Shown one piece after another: positions 22,207-30,032 of a stretch of DNA of 33,546 nucleotides. The position numbers and the translations under genes are program-made. Within the stretch, counting starts at the first letter, position 1, and each line of letters starts with the position of its first letter. The notes under the pieces are model-generated. The model did no database searches and was not told the DNA's origin. It was given only the letters and a program-made list of their open reading frames with translations. The DNA comes from a virus: positions 1 through 33,546 of the IMG/VR virus record IMGVR_UViG_3300025711_000021; one strand, given 5' to 3'.

Positions 22207-22586
22207 ATAGTCCTAACTTTCATAGTCAATTGAAATGAGTGTATCTTATGGTGTTTTAAGGAGATGGGATGGCATCTCTCATAGTTTTTCTATTATAAAC
22301 TAGCGCGTATACATCACCATTTCAACAGATGAATCACCTTATGAAAATGTCCGCTTCTGACGCCTGACTGATTGTCAGGTTTAATTGAACCATGTGACAA
22401 TAAGTGTCAGATTAAGTATGGGCAGATACACATCAAAGGCATTCTGACCTGACATTATTGCTTTATCCCTGACTATGCTGCATGAATCTAAGCACGCCAC
22501 CGAACAAACATGCCTAAACCCCGCAGCACGCTGAAAGAAAATCAGAGAACCTAGGTTGCGCAGTTTCCTGCGTGATACATCGTTCT
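22207..22586. other. Intergenic region between TIR operon and cos
   Basis: It carries the upstream region of the TIR operon. An inverted repeat GAGATG-ggatgg-CATCTC (22261-22278) lies 55 bp before the operon start and may be an operator. On the minus strand TATAAT occurs near 22295-22300 without a well-spaced -35. I see no gene. Confidence 0.4.
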
Positions 22587-22612
22587 GCGCGCAATGCTAT
22601 CCCCGCCACGCC
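22587..22612 (-). other. cos: P2-type cos site
   Basis: The minus strand reads GGCGTGGCGGGGATAGCAT then TGCGCGC. P2 cohesive ends are GGCGAGGCGGGGAAAGCAC followed by TGCGCGC, so 16 of 19 end bases match and the flank is identical. The site lies between the Q side and the A side, as in P2. Terminase M and P would cut here to leave 19-base 5' extensions. Confidence 0.85.
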
Positions 22613-22769
22613 TGCCCGCTTTATAGGTCGCTTTTGATGCAGTTGCGTGATCCACTGTGATCCACGCCAGCACTGGTCTCGTGGGGAAAAAAGAGCAGGG
22701 CGATCACCATGCAAAATCATGCACTCACTGCATGCAGAGCTATCAAAGAGCGCGCGCCCGCTTTCCTGG

Positions 22770-22961
22770 CTATTCTTCATCGTCGTAAACAGAGAATGGT
22801 TCTGACGGCGTGTCTGCTTCATCCAGAACGCTATCTGCCATATCAGAGATCATTTCCATCACCAGTGCGTACTCGTCATTTCTGCACTGGCCTGACTGTG
22901 CGATGTCAGCCATAAGCCGGATTTTTATCAAAGCCATCTTTAGCTCATGAGAGGATTCCAT
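22770..22961 (-). CDS. 63-aa SOS-controlled phage protein
   Basis: A small acidic protein (MESSHELKMALIKIRLMADI...; ends FSVYDDEE) of unknown function. GGAG stands 6 nt before the ATG. A near-consensus LexA box (22976-22995) lies 14 bp upstream, so the gene should be repressed by LexA and expressed after DNA damage. In phage 186 the LexA-controlled gene near cos is tum, the antirepressor of CI. This protein is much shorter and I see no sequence similarity to claim, but position and control match. Confidence 0.65.
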   Translation of the reverse strand: MESSHELKMALIKIRLMADIAQSGQCRNDEYALVMEMISDMADSVLDEADTPSEPFSVYDDEE

Positions 22962-22975
22962 TACTCACTCCAATG

Positions 22976-22995
22976 TACTGTTTATTCATACAGTA
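22976..22995 (-). promoter_or_regulatory. LexA operator (SOS box)
   Basis: TACTGTTTATTCATACAGTA (plus strand) has CTGT-N8-ACAG and matches 17 of 20 positions of the ideal enterobacterial LexA box. Just upstream on the minus strand, TTGGAA and TATTAT with an 18-bp spacer form a plausible promoter that the repressor would cover. Confidence 0.85.
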
Positions 22996-23142
22996 TAATA
23001 TTACCATTCCTTAACAAATTCCAATAAAAACTGAATGTTATTATCTGAGCAATAGCCCTGGTGAATGACTTGCTAAGGAATTTCGCTGGGTACCATGTCA
23101 GTAACTGCTTGCTAATGGCCAATCCAAAGTAAGAAAAGATTT

Positions 23143-23562
23143 TTATTGGTCGTGCTCAGGCGGCTTATCATCAATGGTGTCTGGAGAGGACGATTGAATA
23201 TTTTCACGGATTCTCTGTTCCTTCAGATCCTGTTCCTTCAGATCCTGTTCAGCCTTTTCGATAAATTGCTGCATATGCGGATATTTTGTGTACAGGATTT
23301 GCTGGAATGGAGGTAAATGGCTGAGACTCTTATCAATCTGGAAATAAGCGGACGGAATTGGTTCAAACTCAGGAGCTTGAGGAATTTGAGCAATATCTGC
23401 ATCTTCAAAGGCAGTTGATCCGCGACATGCATTACAAATTTTATCAATGTTGTAAAATTTTTCCTTGTAATTCAGTTCAGTACGGCAATTCCTACACCGT
23501 TTTATTTTATTTGCGAGATAGCGCGCTGTGTCCTCTTCCTTTTGCCATTCATCGTCGTACAT
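23143..23562 (-). CDS. Zinc-ribbon protein downstream of A
   Basis: A 139-aa protein with an N-terminal CxxC...CxxC zinc ribbon: C23 and C26 in KRCRNCRTEL, C43 and C46 in KICNACRGS. A strong AAGGAG stands 5 nt before the ATG, and the start overlaps the end of A by 61 bp. The C-terminal half is acidic and holds a short tandem repeat (EQDLKEQDLKEQ) encoded by two copies of CCTTCAGATCCTGTT-type DNA (about 23219-23249), which could slip. Function unknown; a DNA- or protein-binding accessory role is likely. Confidence 0.7.
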   Translation of the reverse strand: MYDDEWQKEEDTARYLANKIKRCRNCRTELNYKEKFYNIDKICNACRGSTAFEDADIAQIPQAPEFEPIPSAYFQIDKSLSHLPPFQQILYTKYPHMQQFIEKAEQDLKEQDLKEQRIRENIQSSSPDTIDDKPPEHDQ

Positions 23563-25757
23563 GTCTTCTCCTTGTTCTCAACTTCACCCGATGGTGAACC
23601 AAAGTCATACCTCGCGGTTTGCTCCTGCTTGGTAGCGCAATGCTCTCTCGGATGATGTCTCATTTCAACAGCATTATTGCAGTCTTGTTCTTCCATGTTT
23701 TGCCATAACACTTCTACACATGCACTTTTAGATTGAAGATGTGGTCTTGCAACACGCTTCCCTTTAAATTTTGCCACAATCGCCCTCACGGCGGCTGTGT
23801 CTGTCCAGTCAATGACTCGCAATGTGTATGAAGTGGATCCTGTAGCATCGCTTTCAGCCTGGCTATCGCGCCTATTTGTGGCTTGTTTCTTTTCACCTAA
23901 CCCACAGTTATTGACAGGACTCCGAGGCGCGCCGGAGGCGCTTTTTGACGTCAAAATCTCAACGTCAACGGCAGAAGAAACGATGCGCCATTGAGTTGTA
24001 CGGGTTTCATAAACACGGGCGTCACCGAGGTGAGGCGCGAAAATACCGACAACTTTTTTCACTTCTTCATCGTAGGCATTCAACTCATCAGCAACGCGGC
24101 GGGCTACACGCACCGTCTGATCGTCGCGTGGGACATTTGCGCCGCCCTGGGCTGACATGTACGCCATAAAATCACCGGCATCAGCAGCAGCGCGGACGGC
24201 TTCCACTTCTTCGTCAAAAGTTTCAGTCAGATTGGTGGAACGGATGCGGCGGCACTCACGGTATGAACCCATAGTAGGCAGGCCGATAGGATGAAATTGA
24301 GGGATCCGCCAGGTAGCAGCCCAGGCGGTAACAGCAGCAGCGGAATCTGTCAGCAGCTCACCGGTTTCGTGGTCACGCTCGCCTTCCAGTGCGTAACCGT
24401 CGATGTTCTTTGCGATGTATTTAGCGATGTAGCCAGCCGCGCCGCCACGGTTCAGATGCTTACAGTCAAAGCGGTTCTTTGCTGCACCGCGTTCGTCGCC
24501 GTCTTCTTTCATGGCGTATTTGCGCATGATATCGACCACCGGCTGACGCATGGCGGGCTTGCTGAACAGCATCATGTGCCAGTGCGGCGTCGCGTCGTGG
24601 TGAGGTTCTACAACGCGCATCCCATAAACGGACAGGTCGCTATCCTTGAACGCGGTGCGCATTTTGCTCCAGATCCCGCACAGATAACGCTGCGCATCTT
24701 TCGGGGTATAGGCTTCTTTGTCCCAGGCATGATTTCGCTGAACGCGCTTGTTATCACCTTTACCAACCATGCGGGTCGGGTGATATTTAGAAGGGGTGGT
24801 GATGGTCAGCAACATCCCGATGTCGCCATTTGCAGCGGCATATTTTTCGGTGCCGGCGATCGTGCTCATTAACTCCATGCGGCGGATTTCAGGGTTTGAA
24901 ATGCTCGCCATCACTTTGTCGATCAGACTGAAACGCTCGCAGGTTTCGATGTTCTCCAGGTCGCAGCTTTTCAGATAGTCGAGATTCGACAGACGGCGCG
25001 CACGTACCTCACGGATAGCCTGCTTACTGGCATACGGGGAAGCATCACGGTTCACTTTGCCGATGGCGATCAGTAAAGATTCACGCCAGCGGGTGCGCTG
25101 GCCTTTCAACTGGCGTAACCACCAATCCGGATTAACCAGGCGCGACATGGCAGCGATGGCGGAAACGGCATCCAGTCTGTCTTTGCAATACCTTGTCCAG
25201 TACATCGGCGTGACATTGAAAGCCTGTGCTATACCGGCTATTTCGCTGTACAGCTCGCACTGAGTATCACTTTCAAAAAGAATCGAATTATCGTCGTTGT
25301 ATTGAGCAAGCAGCTGATCACAACGCTCTTCATAGATTTCTTTCAATTGTCCGGCGATGTCCTGTGCGAACCGCCGCAGCGGTTTATCACCCATACTCGG
25401 CAGGCTGTGATAGGTGTCTGCCTCAGACATGAATTTCATGGAGGCTTTGACATTCATTGCGTGAGCCGCATTAACCGCCTCGACGCGGGGAAGGATGCTG
25501 CGACCAAGGGTATAAATCAGGTATTTATTGGCGGCGTGAATGCCCTGCGTTTTCAGCAGATACGCATGGCGACCTGTGAAAATTTCCCGTAGGTCGGTAG
25601 AGAGTGTTTTTACTCTGATTAAAACGGCTTGCCCCTGATCGTATTCATCACGGGTAAGCGGTCTTTCAAGACCAGAAACGGCCTGACGTGGTTTGTTCCA
25701 GGGAAACGCCCAAGCTGCGGGCGTTTTAATCTGAGGAGTGAAGCGGCTGGTCTGCAT
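23502..25757 (-). CDS. A: Replication initiator A (HUH rolling-circle nickase)
   Basis: A 751-aa protein, close to P2 A (about 761 aa). It nicks the phage origin and starts rolling-circle replication while covalently attached to DNA. The HUH metal motif is PHWH (H392, H394) within EPHHDATPHWHMMLF. The paired catalytic tyrosines are Y443 and Y447 in GYIAKYIAKN. The N-terminal 380 residues are the family's own domain. The ATG overlaps the stop of the preceding 27-aa peptide (TAATG). P2 A carries its origin within its own gene; I cannot locate the exact nick site here. Confidence 0.93.
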   Translation of the reverse strand: MQTSRFTPQIKTPAAWAFPWNKPRQAVSGLERPLTRDEYDQGQAVLIRVKTLSTDLREIFTGRHAYLLKTQGIHAANKYLIYTLGRSILPRVEAVNAAHAMNVKASMKFMSEADTYHSLPSMGDKPLRRFAQDIAGQLKEIYEERCDQLLAQYNDDNSILFESDTQCELYSEIAGIAQAFNVTPMYWTRYCKDRLDAVSAIAAMSRLVNPDWWLRQLKGQRTRWRESLLIAIGKVNRDASPYASKQAIREVRARRLSNLDYLKSCDLENIETCERFSLIDKVMASISNPEIRRMELMSTIAGTEKYAAANGDIGMLLTITTPSKYHPTRMVGKGDNKRVQRNHAWDKEAYTPKDAQRYLCGIWSKMRTAFKDSDLSVYGMRVVEPHHDATPHWHMMLFSKPAMRQPVVDIMRKYAMKEDGDERGAAKNRFDCKHLNRGGAAGYIAKYIAKNIDGYALEGERDHETGELLTDSAAAVTAWAATWRIPQFHPIGLPTMGSYRECRRIRSTNLTETFDEEVEAVRAAADAGDFMAYMSAQGGANVPRDDQTVRVARRVADELNAYDEEVKKVVGIFAPHLGDARVYETRTTQWRIVSSAVDVEILTSKSASGAPRSPVNNCGLGEKKQATNRRDSQAESDATGSTSYTLRVIDWTDTAAVRAIVAKFKGKRVARPHLQSKSACVEVLWQNMEEQDCNNAVEMRHHPREHCATKQEQTARYDFGSPSGEVENKEKTCTTMNGKRKRTQRAISQIK

Positions 25758-25840
25758 TACATGCCGTCTTTGAGATCAATAACCAGATAGCCCGCATTGA
25801 TCGCGGCCAGTACGAGCAACACTATCGCAAATATGATCAC
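25757..25840 (-). CDS. 27-aa membrane peptide between zinc finger and A
   Basis: A GTG start (25840) overlaps the stop of the zinc-finger gene (GTGA), and its TAA overlaps the A start (TAATG), so it is coupled at both ends. The sequence IIFAIVLLVLAAINAGYLVI is one transmembrane helix, followed by DLKDGM. Short membrane peptides of this kind occur in the early operon of many P2-like prophages. Function unknown. Confidence 0.65.
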   Translation of the reverse strand: MIIFAIVLLVLAAINAGYLVIDLKDGM

Positions 25841-26061
25841 TGGTTGCCTCGATAGTGTTTGGCATTGAGTTCAGCCAGCTCTTTGCAGTACACGCAAAGC
25901 TCAACACCAGGCAGAACGGCGCGGCGTGCTTCGGGAATTGGTCGGTCACAGTCAAGGCAAAACATTGCAGAAACGCCTGCAACAGTTGCGCGGGCGGCTT
26001 GGATTTGTGCAGCCAGAATCAGGTCTGCGCGTTCCTGGGCGGTGTCGATTACATCAGCCAT
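25837..26061 (-). CDS. TraR/DksA-type zinc finger protein
   Basis: A 74-aa protein with the C4 zinc finger C35-x2-C38...C56-x2-C59 (MFCLDCDRPIPEARR, then LCVYCKELAELNAK). This is the TraR/DksA family, related to P2 orf82. Such proteins enter the secondary channel of RNA polymerase. It lies 2 bp after the DUF2732-like gene in the early operon. Confidence 0.9.
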   Translation of the reverse strand: MADVIDTAQERADLILAAQIQAARATVAGVSAMFCLDCDRPIPEARRAVLPGVELCVYCKELAELNAKHYRGNQ

Positions 26062-26063
26062 TG

Positions 26064-26342
26064 TTACGCCTCCGCTTCACTTTGGATTCGGTTAGCTTCA
26101 ATGCGTAGTGCTTCTGCAGCTTCAATTCCTGTCATTTCACGTTTTAGGATAAAACTGGCAATCGCTTCCCGGCGGCTAGCAAATACCACCGCTCGATTGG
26201 CGCGTTCTTCATTACGAGCAGTGTCCAGCATCACCGATAAATCAGGAATAGAGGTGTAATCGCGTTTTGGTGAAGCTAAATCAATGCCCATAACTGGCAA
26301 ACCAACAATATTCTGACGGGTGTTATCAATCATATTTTTCAT
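26064..26342 (-). CDS. DUF2732-like phage protein
   Basis: A 92-aa protein of the early operon. ATG 26342 is chosen because AGGA precedes it by 8 nt. The C-terminal half (MLDTARNEERANRAVVFASR, then IEAAEALRIEANRI) is the typical helical pair of the DUF2732 family found next to A in P2-like phages. Its role is not known. Confidence 0.75.
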   Translation of the reverse strand: MKNMIDNTRQNIVGLPVMGIDLASPKRDYTSIPDLSVMLDTARNEERANRAVVFASRREAIASFILKREMTGIEAAEALRIEANRIQSEAEA

Positions 26343-26408
26343 ATAAGAATTCCTGTTTTCAGGCAAACGAATGCCCGGCGGGTTGACGCCAGTTAATTTG
26401 TATTCGGG

Positions 26409-26711
26409 TTAGTGTTTAATATTTATTTTGCAGTCATCTTCACTGATAAATTTCGGCAGTGATTCAGTTAAACCAAGCAAAGAATTTAGCGCCGCAACTA
26501 CTTGATGCCTTTCCGTCGGCGTTAATTCAGCAAACTTCATCTCAAGATGGCGACGAGATAAGCCAGCATGAAAACAGATTGTTCTACGCATATGCAGCGG
26601 CTGAGTATCAAATGTTTCCTGCGCTACATTCTTTCTGAAATCAAACATCTCTTTAATTCTGGAAAGATATTTTTTGCCTATTTGAATATGTTCTTCATTC
26701 ACTAAAGACAT
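26409..26711 (-). CDS. Early-operon protein, unknown
   Basis: A 100-aa protein; ATG 26711 with GAGGT just upstream is preferred over GTG 26717. Blocks include FDFRKNVAQETFDTQPLHMR and FAELTPTERHQVVAALNSLL. It sits where P2-like phages often have a small regulatory or B-like replication gene, but I do not recognise the family. Confidence 0.65.
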   Translation of the reverse strand: MSLVNEEHIQIGKKYLSRIKEMFDFRKNVAQETFDTQPLHMRRTICFHAGLSRRHLEMKFAELTPTERHQVVAALNSLLGLTESLPKFISEDDCKINIKH

Positions 26712-26718
26712 AATCACC

Positions 26719-26889
26719 TCAACTAAACAGACGCTTTAAAAGCGGTTTTGAATTTCTCACGGCCTGCGGGGCAGTGGCTTGTGACATTGAAGGGTTCCAG
26801 CGCTTGCCACCTGGCAACTCAATGTAACCGTGCCCAAAGTGGCGAGATGGACTTTGCTGTTTTAAAAATGGAGCAATAGAAACAGCCAT
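26719..26889 (-). CDS. fil: Fil-like protein (phage filamentation, DUF2724 type)
   Basis: A 56-aa protein: MAVSIAPFLKQQSPSRHFGH, then YIELPGGKRWNPS, ending PLLKRLFS. The opening SIAPFLKQQSP and the GYIELPGGKRW block agree with the Fil family of phage 186, whose overexpression makes cells filament. It starts 2 bp after CII and ends 7 bp before the next start, which is typical for the 186 early operon order cII-fil. Assignment is from memory of the family. Confidence 0.7.
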   Translation of the reverse strand: MAVSIAPFLKQQSPSRHFGHGYIELPGGKRWNPSMSQATAPQAVRNSKPLLKRLFS

Positions 26890-26891
26890 AG

Positions 26892-27398
26892 TCACATCAG
26901 CCCATTTGTCGTGACGCTTGCAATAGCACCAACTGCGGAAGCCAGAGCAGGGGAAGCCTGTACTCGGCCCTGAACAACTAAACTGATCAGCGACAGATGT
27001 CGAATACCGGCATTAACACCTTCGAGTAAGGACATTCGACGCTGAGAACTGACCGCACCACCTTTCACTGCATCGGCTGCAATAGAACCTACGGCGGCAG
27101 TTGCCTGTAGCGCGTAGGTTGAAAGATTAGAAGTAGCAATTTCATTGACCGGAACTGACGGCAGGCAATTTATCTGTGCCAGCATGCCATCGAGAAGGGT
27201 CGCGTCCTCAGTCAGATCAGTGATTAAAAGAACTTCCTCACAGGTAAGCTTATGAGGTTGCTCAGGGTTGAACTTATTGCGCAGGATTTGGGGTTTAGTT
27301 CCCATCAGCGCGGCAAGTTCGGTAAGGTTATGACGATTCACAAATGCCTTACATGCATCGTCAAAGTGAGCGTGTTTGGAAACGCGATAATCAAACAT
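26892..27398 (-). CDS. cII: CII-like regulatory protein (186 CII family)
   Basis: A 168-aa protein matching 186 CII in length and content: MFDYRVSKHAHFDDACKAFV, then a helix-turn-helix LTELAALMGTKPQILRNKFN, then LTCEEVLLITDLTEDATLLD. 186 CII activates the promoter for lysogenic establishment. The Ala-rich C-terminal half (SIAADAVKGGAVSSQ) is a helical oligomerisation region. It follows cox by 31 bp. Confidence 0.88.
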   Translation of the reverse strand: MFDYRVSKHAHFDDACKAFVNRHNLTELAALMGTKPQILRNKFNPEQPHKLTCEEVLLITDLTEDATLLDGMLAQINCLPSVPVNEIATSNLSTYALQATAAVGSIAADAVKGGAVSSQRRMSLLEGVNAGIRHLSLISLVVQGRVQASPALASAVGAIASVTTNGLM

Positions 27399-27429
27399 TG
27401 TTAGTCCCTGCTAGTTTGAATAAGCTGAC

Positions 27430-27846
27430 TCAACGATTTATGTAGCGGCACTTGATGGCTTGCTGACGGTTTTTCTCACGCCAGGCCTCAAGATTGATCA
27501 GGGCATTGCCATGACGTTCCATAACGACAGTTTGCATTTGACCTGTTTTTCTATTTTTGCGTTGCTGGGTGATTGTGGTTGAAGGCGTAGGTGCAAGCAG
27601 GACGACGCCATTCGCGATCCACTTTTCGAGGACTGCGGAGCTGATGCCGTTAATTGCAGCAAAATCTTTCTTAGAAATTGTTGGGGAATTGGCGAGCGTA
27701 GTCAGTTGCAAACTTATTGAGTTCGCAATAGTTGCCGAGAGGGCTGACTCCAAGGCCGGTAGCAGCTGGGATACTACAGAGTTCAACAGTTCCTTAGAAA
27801 CGGCTTTCTTATCAATGGCCACTTGAATTGCATTCTGGTCAGACAT
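27430..27846 (-). CDS. cox: Cox/Apl-type excisionase and repressor
   Basis: A 138-aa protein, first gene of the early operon, divergent from CI. The central segment (SPTISKKDFAAINGISSAVL, then EKWIANGVVLLAP) is a winged-helix recognition region of the Cox type. It is followed by a TGQMQTVVMERHG-type hairpin and ends INLEAWREKNRQQAI. P2 Cox represses the lysogenic promoter and directs excision. This protein has an extra N-terminal helical extension (about 50 aa) beyond the short P2 form. Excision is moot here, since no intact integrase is present. Confidence 0.8.
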   Translation of the reverse strand: MSDQNAIQVAIDKKAVSKELLNSVVSQLLPALESALSATIANSISLQLTTLANSPTISKKDFAAINGISSAVLEKWIANGVVLLAPTPSTTITQQRKNRKTGQMQTVVMERHGNALINLEAWREKNRQQAIKCRYINR

Positions 27847-27912
27847 AAAGCAAAATCTCCCTTTGAGCAGTTTGAGTTCTACTGTGTAACATGTGGTGTG
27901 TCGTCACTTTAG

Positions 27913-27947
27913 AATACAAACATAGATTTGTAAAATGCTTTTGTATT
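27913..27947. promoter_or_regulatory. Candidate CI/Cox operator region
   Basis: AATACAAA (27913-27920) and TTTGTATT (27940-27947) form a perfect inverted repeat around a third half-site TTTGTAA. They lie between divergent cox and CI. The third half-site gives three TTTGTA-like units, consistent with cooperative repressor binding. Confidence 0.55.
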
Positions 27948-27960
27948 TTTCAGGTGGGCA

Positions 27961-28827
27961 ATGTCTGAATCCAAACCTAATGCGTCGGAAGTACTTGATC
28001 GTTTATCTTCCTCTTATGGCGTCACAACACAGAAAGAGTTGGCTGTATGTCTGGAAATCTCTCCTGGCAACGTTAGTGCCTGGATGCAGAGGGGAAGCGT
28101 TCCCGGTAACGCCATCATCAAATGCGCGCTAGACACTGGTGCAGATCTCAAGTGGCTAGTAACTGGTTTGTTTGCAAAAGCAAATTTGAAAAATACTAAT
28201 GTCGCAAAAAGTGCCAGAGCTGACTGCGGTAAATCATTGTTAAAAAAAATGTTATCTGCGGGCGGGAAGTCAGTTCTTAAAAGAATTTTGGAGGCTTACG
28301 GTTTCACGACTCAAAAAGAATTAAGTGAATATTTAGAGATTTCTACAGGAACGATTAGCACATGGGTTCGTAGGGAATATTTTCCTGGCGATGTAGTGAT
28401 TACTTGTGTATTAGATACAGGTGTTTCACTTGAATGGCTCGCTACAGGGGAGATGAGTAATGAGTCGCAAGAGGAACCTGCAACCTCAGGAATACCAACT
28501 ATCTCTAAAAAAATACTTCTGGCAGGTAAACTTGATGATGATGGTTATTGTTACCTCGATGAGTCGTTTGTCCCTGAAGGAGTCAATTTAAAAAACCTCA
28601 ACTATGTTCGTAGCGGAAAATCAGCATGGTTAATAGAAATGCAAGTTAGCGAATTATCAAATGGATGGTGGCTGTTAGATATTGATGGGACGTTGGATGT
28701 TTACGCAGTTTCTAAACGTCCTGGGAATAAATTACGGATCAATGGTCATGATGGTGAGTTTGAGTGTTTAACAAATGAAGTTACACCAAAAGGATTGGTT
28801 ATAGTTATTTTAAAAACTGCGATATAA
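27961..28827 (+). CDS. cI: 186-type CI repressor with duplicated DNA-binding domain
   Basis: A 288-aa lysogeny repressor; 186 CI has about 192 aa. The extra length is a second N-terminal domain. Copy 1 (residues about 8-69) reads SYGVTTQKELAVCLEISPGN and KCALDTGADLKWLVTG. Copy 2 (about 104-164) reads AYGFTTQKELSEYLEISTGT and TCVLDTGVSLEWLATG. Each has its own helix-turn-helix (ELxxxLEIS..N/T.S.W) and is joined by a Lys/Ala-rich linker. The C-terminal oligomerisation domain (about 178-288: YLDESFVP, SGKSAWLIEM, WWLLDIDG) is single and normal. AGGTGGG precedes the ATG. CI should hold the early operon off; two tandem binding domains would change operator spacing. Confidence 0.85.
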   Translation: MSESKPNASEVLDRLSSSYGVTTQKELAVCLEISPGNVSAWMQRGSVPGNAIIKCALDTGADLKWLVTGLFAKANLKNTNVAKSARADCGKSLLKKMLSAGGKSVLKRILEAYGFTTQKELSEYLEISTGTISTWVRREYFPGDVVITCVLDTGVSLEWLATGEMSNESQEEPATSGIPTISKKILLAGKLDDDGYCYLDESFVPEGVNLKNLNYVRSGKSAWLIEMQVSELSNGWWLLDIDGTLDVYAVSKRPGNKLRINGHDGEFECLTNEVTPKGLVIVILKTAI

Positions 28828-29147
28828 GGAAATAGTGCAGAGGGTGGTGTATTTTTATGTTTAGTGTAGGATATTAGTTAAATGCTTATAGGTTATCTCA
28901 GCTGATTGCCGGCATGAGCATGCATAAGGTGTCTTTAGTAAGTAAAACCAATGAGTTAGACTCCATTTAGTTTGGATTTAATTAGCAATTAGTTAGTCTG
29001 AGTAAGTAATCCCCCTTGTGTATCGGCTGATATCACGTAGGGGAGTTTACTTAAAATTATTCTCAATCCTGCCGCAAACAACTCTTGAAATTTAATACTG
29101 AAAATTTTTAATGTTTTTCATGAGATTAAATTATTTCTTGTAAAAAA
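28828..29147. other. Gap between CI and ATPase module
   Basis: About 320 AT-rich bases where P2-like phages carry int. I find no integrase codons here on either strand, no RNA gene and no clear terminator. The two flanking genes converge on it. Confidence 0.5.
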
Positions 29148-30032
29148 TTATTTGTTCTTTGCCAGGTTTGCTTTTCCCGTTGGTACATGATGAATTGTTC
29201 CCGGTGTACCTTCCGGTTGTGTCACTCCATATCGGGTGACATTAATTTGGTCTGCCCCTCTAGAATCAATCCATTTTTGATCTTTTAAATACACATCCCA
29301 GTGGTATGCACCCCCTGGCGTATTGGGATTCGCCCATCCATTATCAGAAATATCTAAAAATACAGGTTTAGATTGCCGAGTGATTACACTATCAGTATTG
29401 CGTAAATACCATTTAACTGGTGGTGTAAATGAATATTCTCCTGTGTCAGGTAAAAGTATATCGTAACGAGTGGTCCATGGAACCTGAATGTTTCTCATTG
29501 AAGAAATACAAGCTATTGGGACTGCTCCATTCAAACCAGTGCTGGAGATATAAATTCTCCATCTTAAACGTTCGGTTATTTTAGAATGGCCAACAGTATG
29601 TGTTTTTATATTTCGTCCGTCTATTTCCTCAATGAAAAGGTAAGCTTGCTTGTAGTTAGAGATGCAATAAAATGCAGATCGGGCTAGGGAATCACCAAAG
29701 TCAATATCTTCTTTAGATGCTAAGTTATAGAACAATGGTTTTATGCCCCATGCACGAATATGTACCGTCGTACTCATATCGACAGTCTTAATGACTCTCC
29801 TTAGACTCAATAACGCTGTATTTAAATCCCCGTCATTAAATAGCTGTGTCAATTTTTTAATATATGTTCTTTCGATATATTTCCATTGGGCTTGATCAAC
29901 TATTATTCCACAATTAAAAGTGCGATTAATATTCAATATTTTTTTTAGGTTGGCTTTAACTTCGATAAGCCTTTGTTTGCTGTAATCTAACCCTTTAGCA
30001 GGGAGAAAAACATACGGGTCAATTAACATCAT
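29148..30032 (-). CDS. Unknown partner protein of the AAA ATPase module
   Basis: A 294-aa protein. ATG 30032 is preferred because AAGGA is 8 nt upstream; ATG 30041 is in frame. It overlaps the ATPase gene end by 14 bp, so the two are coupled. The N-terminal part (MLIDPYVFLPAKGLDYSKQR) is followed by a helical middle. A Trp/Asn/Gly-rich C-terminal domain reads DISDNGWANPNTPGGAYHWD, then DQINVTRYGVTQPEGTPGTI and HHVPTGK. The conserved-looking HWD, HH and Asp/Asn residues suggest an enzyme or ligand-binding site, but I recognise no family. As the second gene of an ATPase pair it is the likely effector of a defence module. Confidence 0.65.
   Translation of the reverse strand: MMLIDPYVFLPAKGLDYSKQRLIEVKANLKKILNINRTFNCGIIVDQAQWKYIERTYIKKLTQLFNDGDLNTALLSLRRVIKTVDMSTTVHIRAWGIKPLFYNLASKEDIDFGDSLARSAFYCISNYKQAYLFIEEIDGRNIKTHTVGHSKITERLRWRIYISSTGLNGAVPIACISSMRNIQVPWTTRYDILLPDTGEYSFTPPVKWYLRNTDSVITRQSKPVFLDISDNGWANPNTPGGAYHWDVYLKDQKWIDSRGADQINVTRYGVTQPEGTPGTIHHVPTGKANLAKNK

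Noticed and set aside
22514-22822. A 102-aa minus-strand open frame running through the cos site
   Set aside because: It starts inside the 63-aa gene in another frame with no ribosome site, and its conservation would be explained by the cos region itself.
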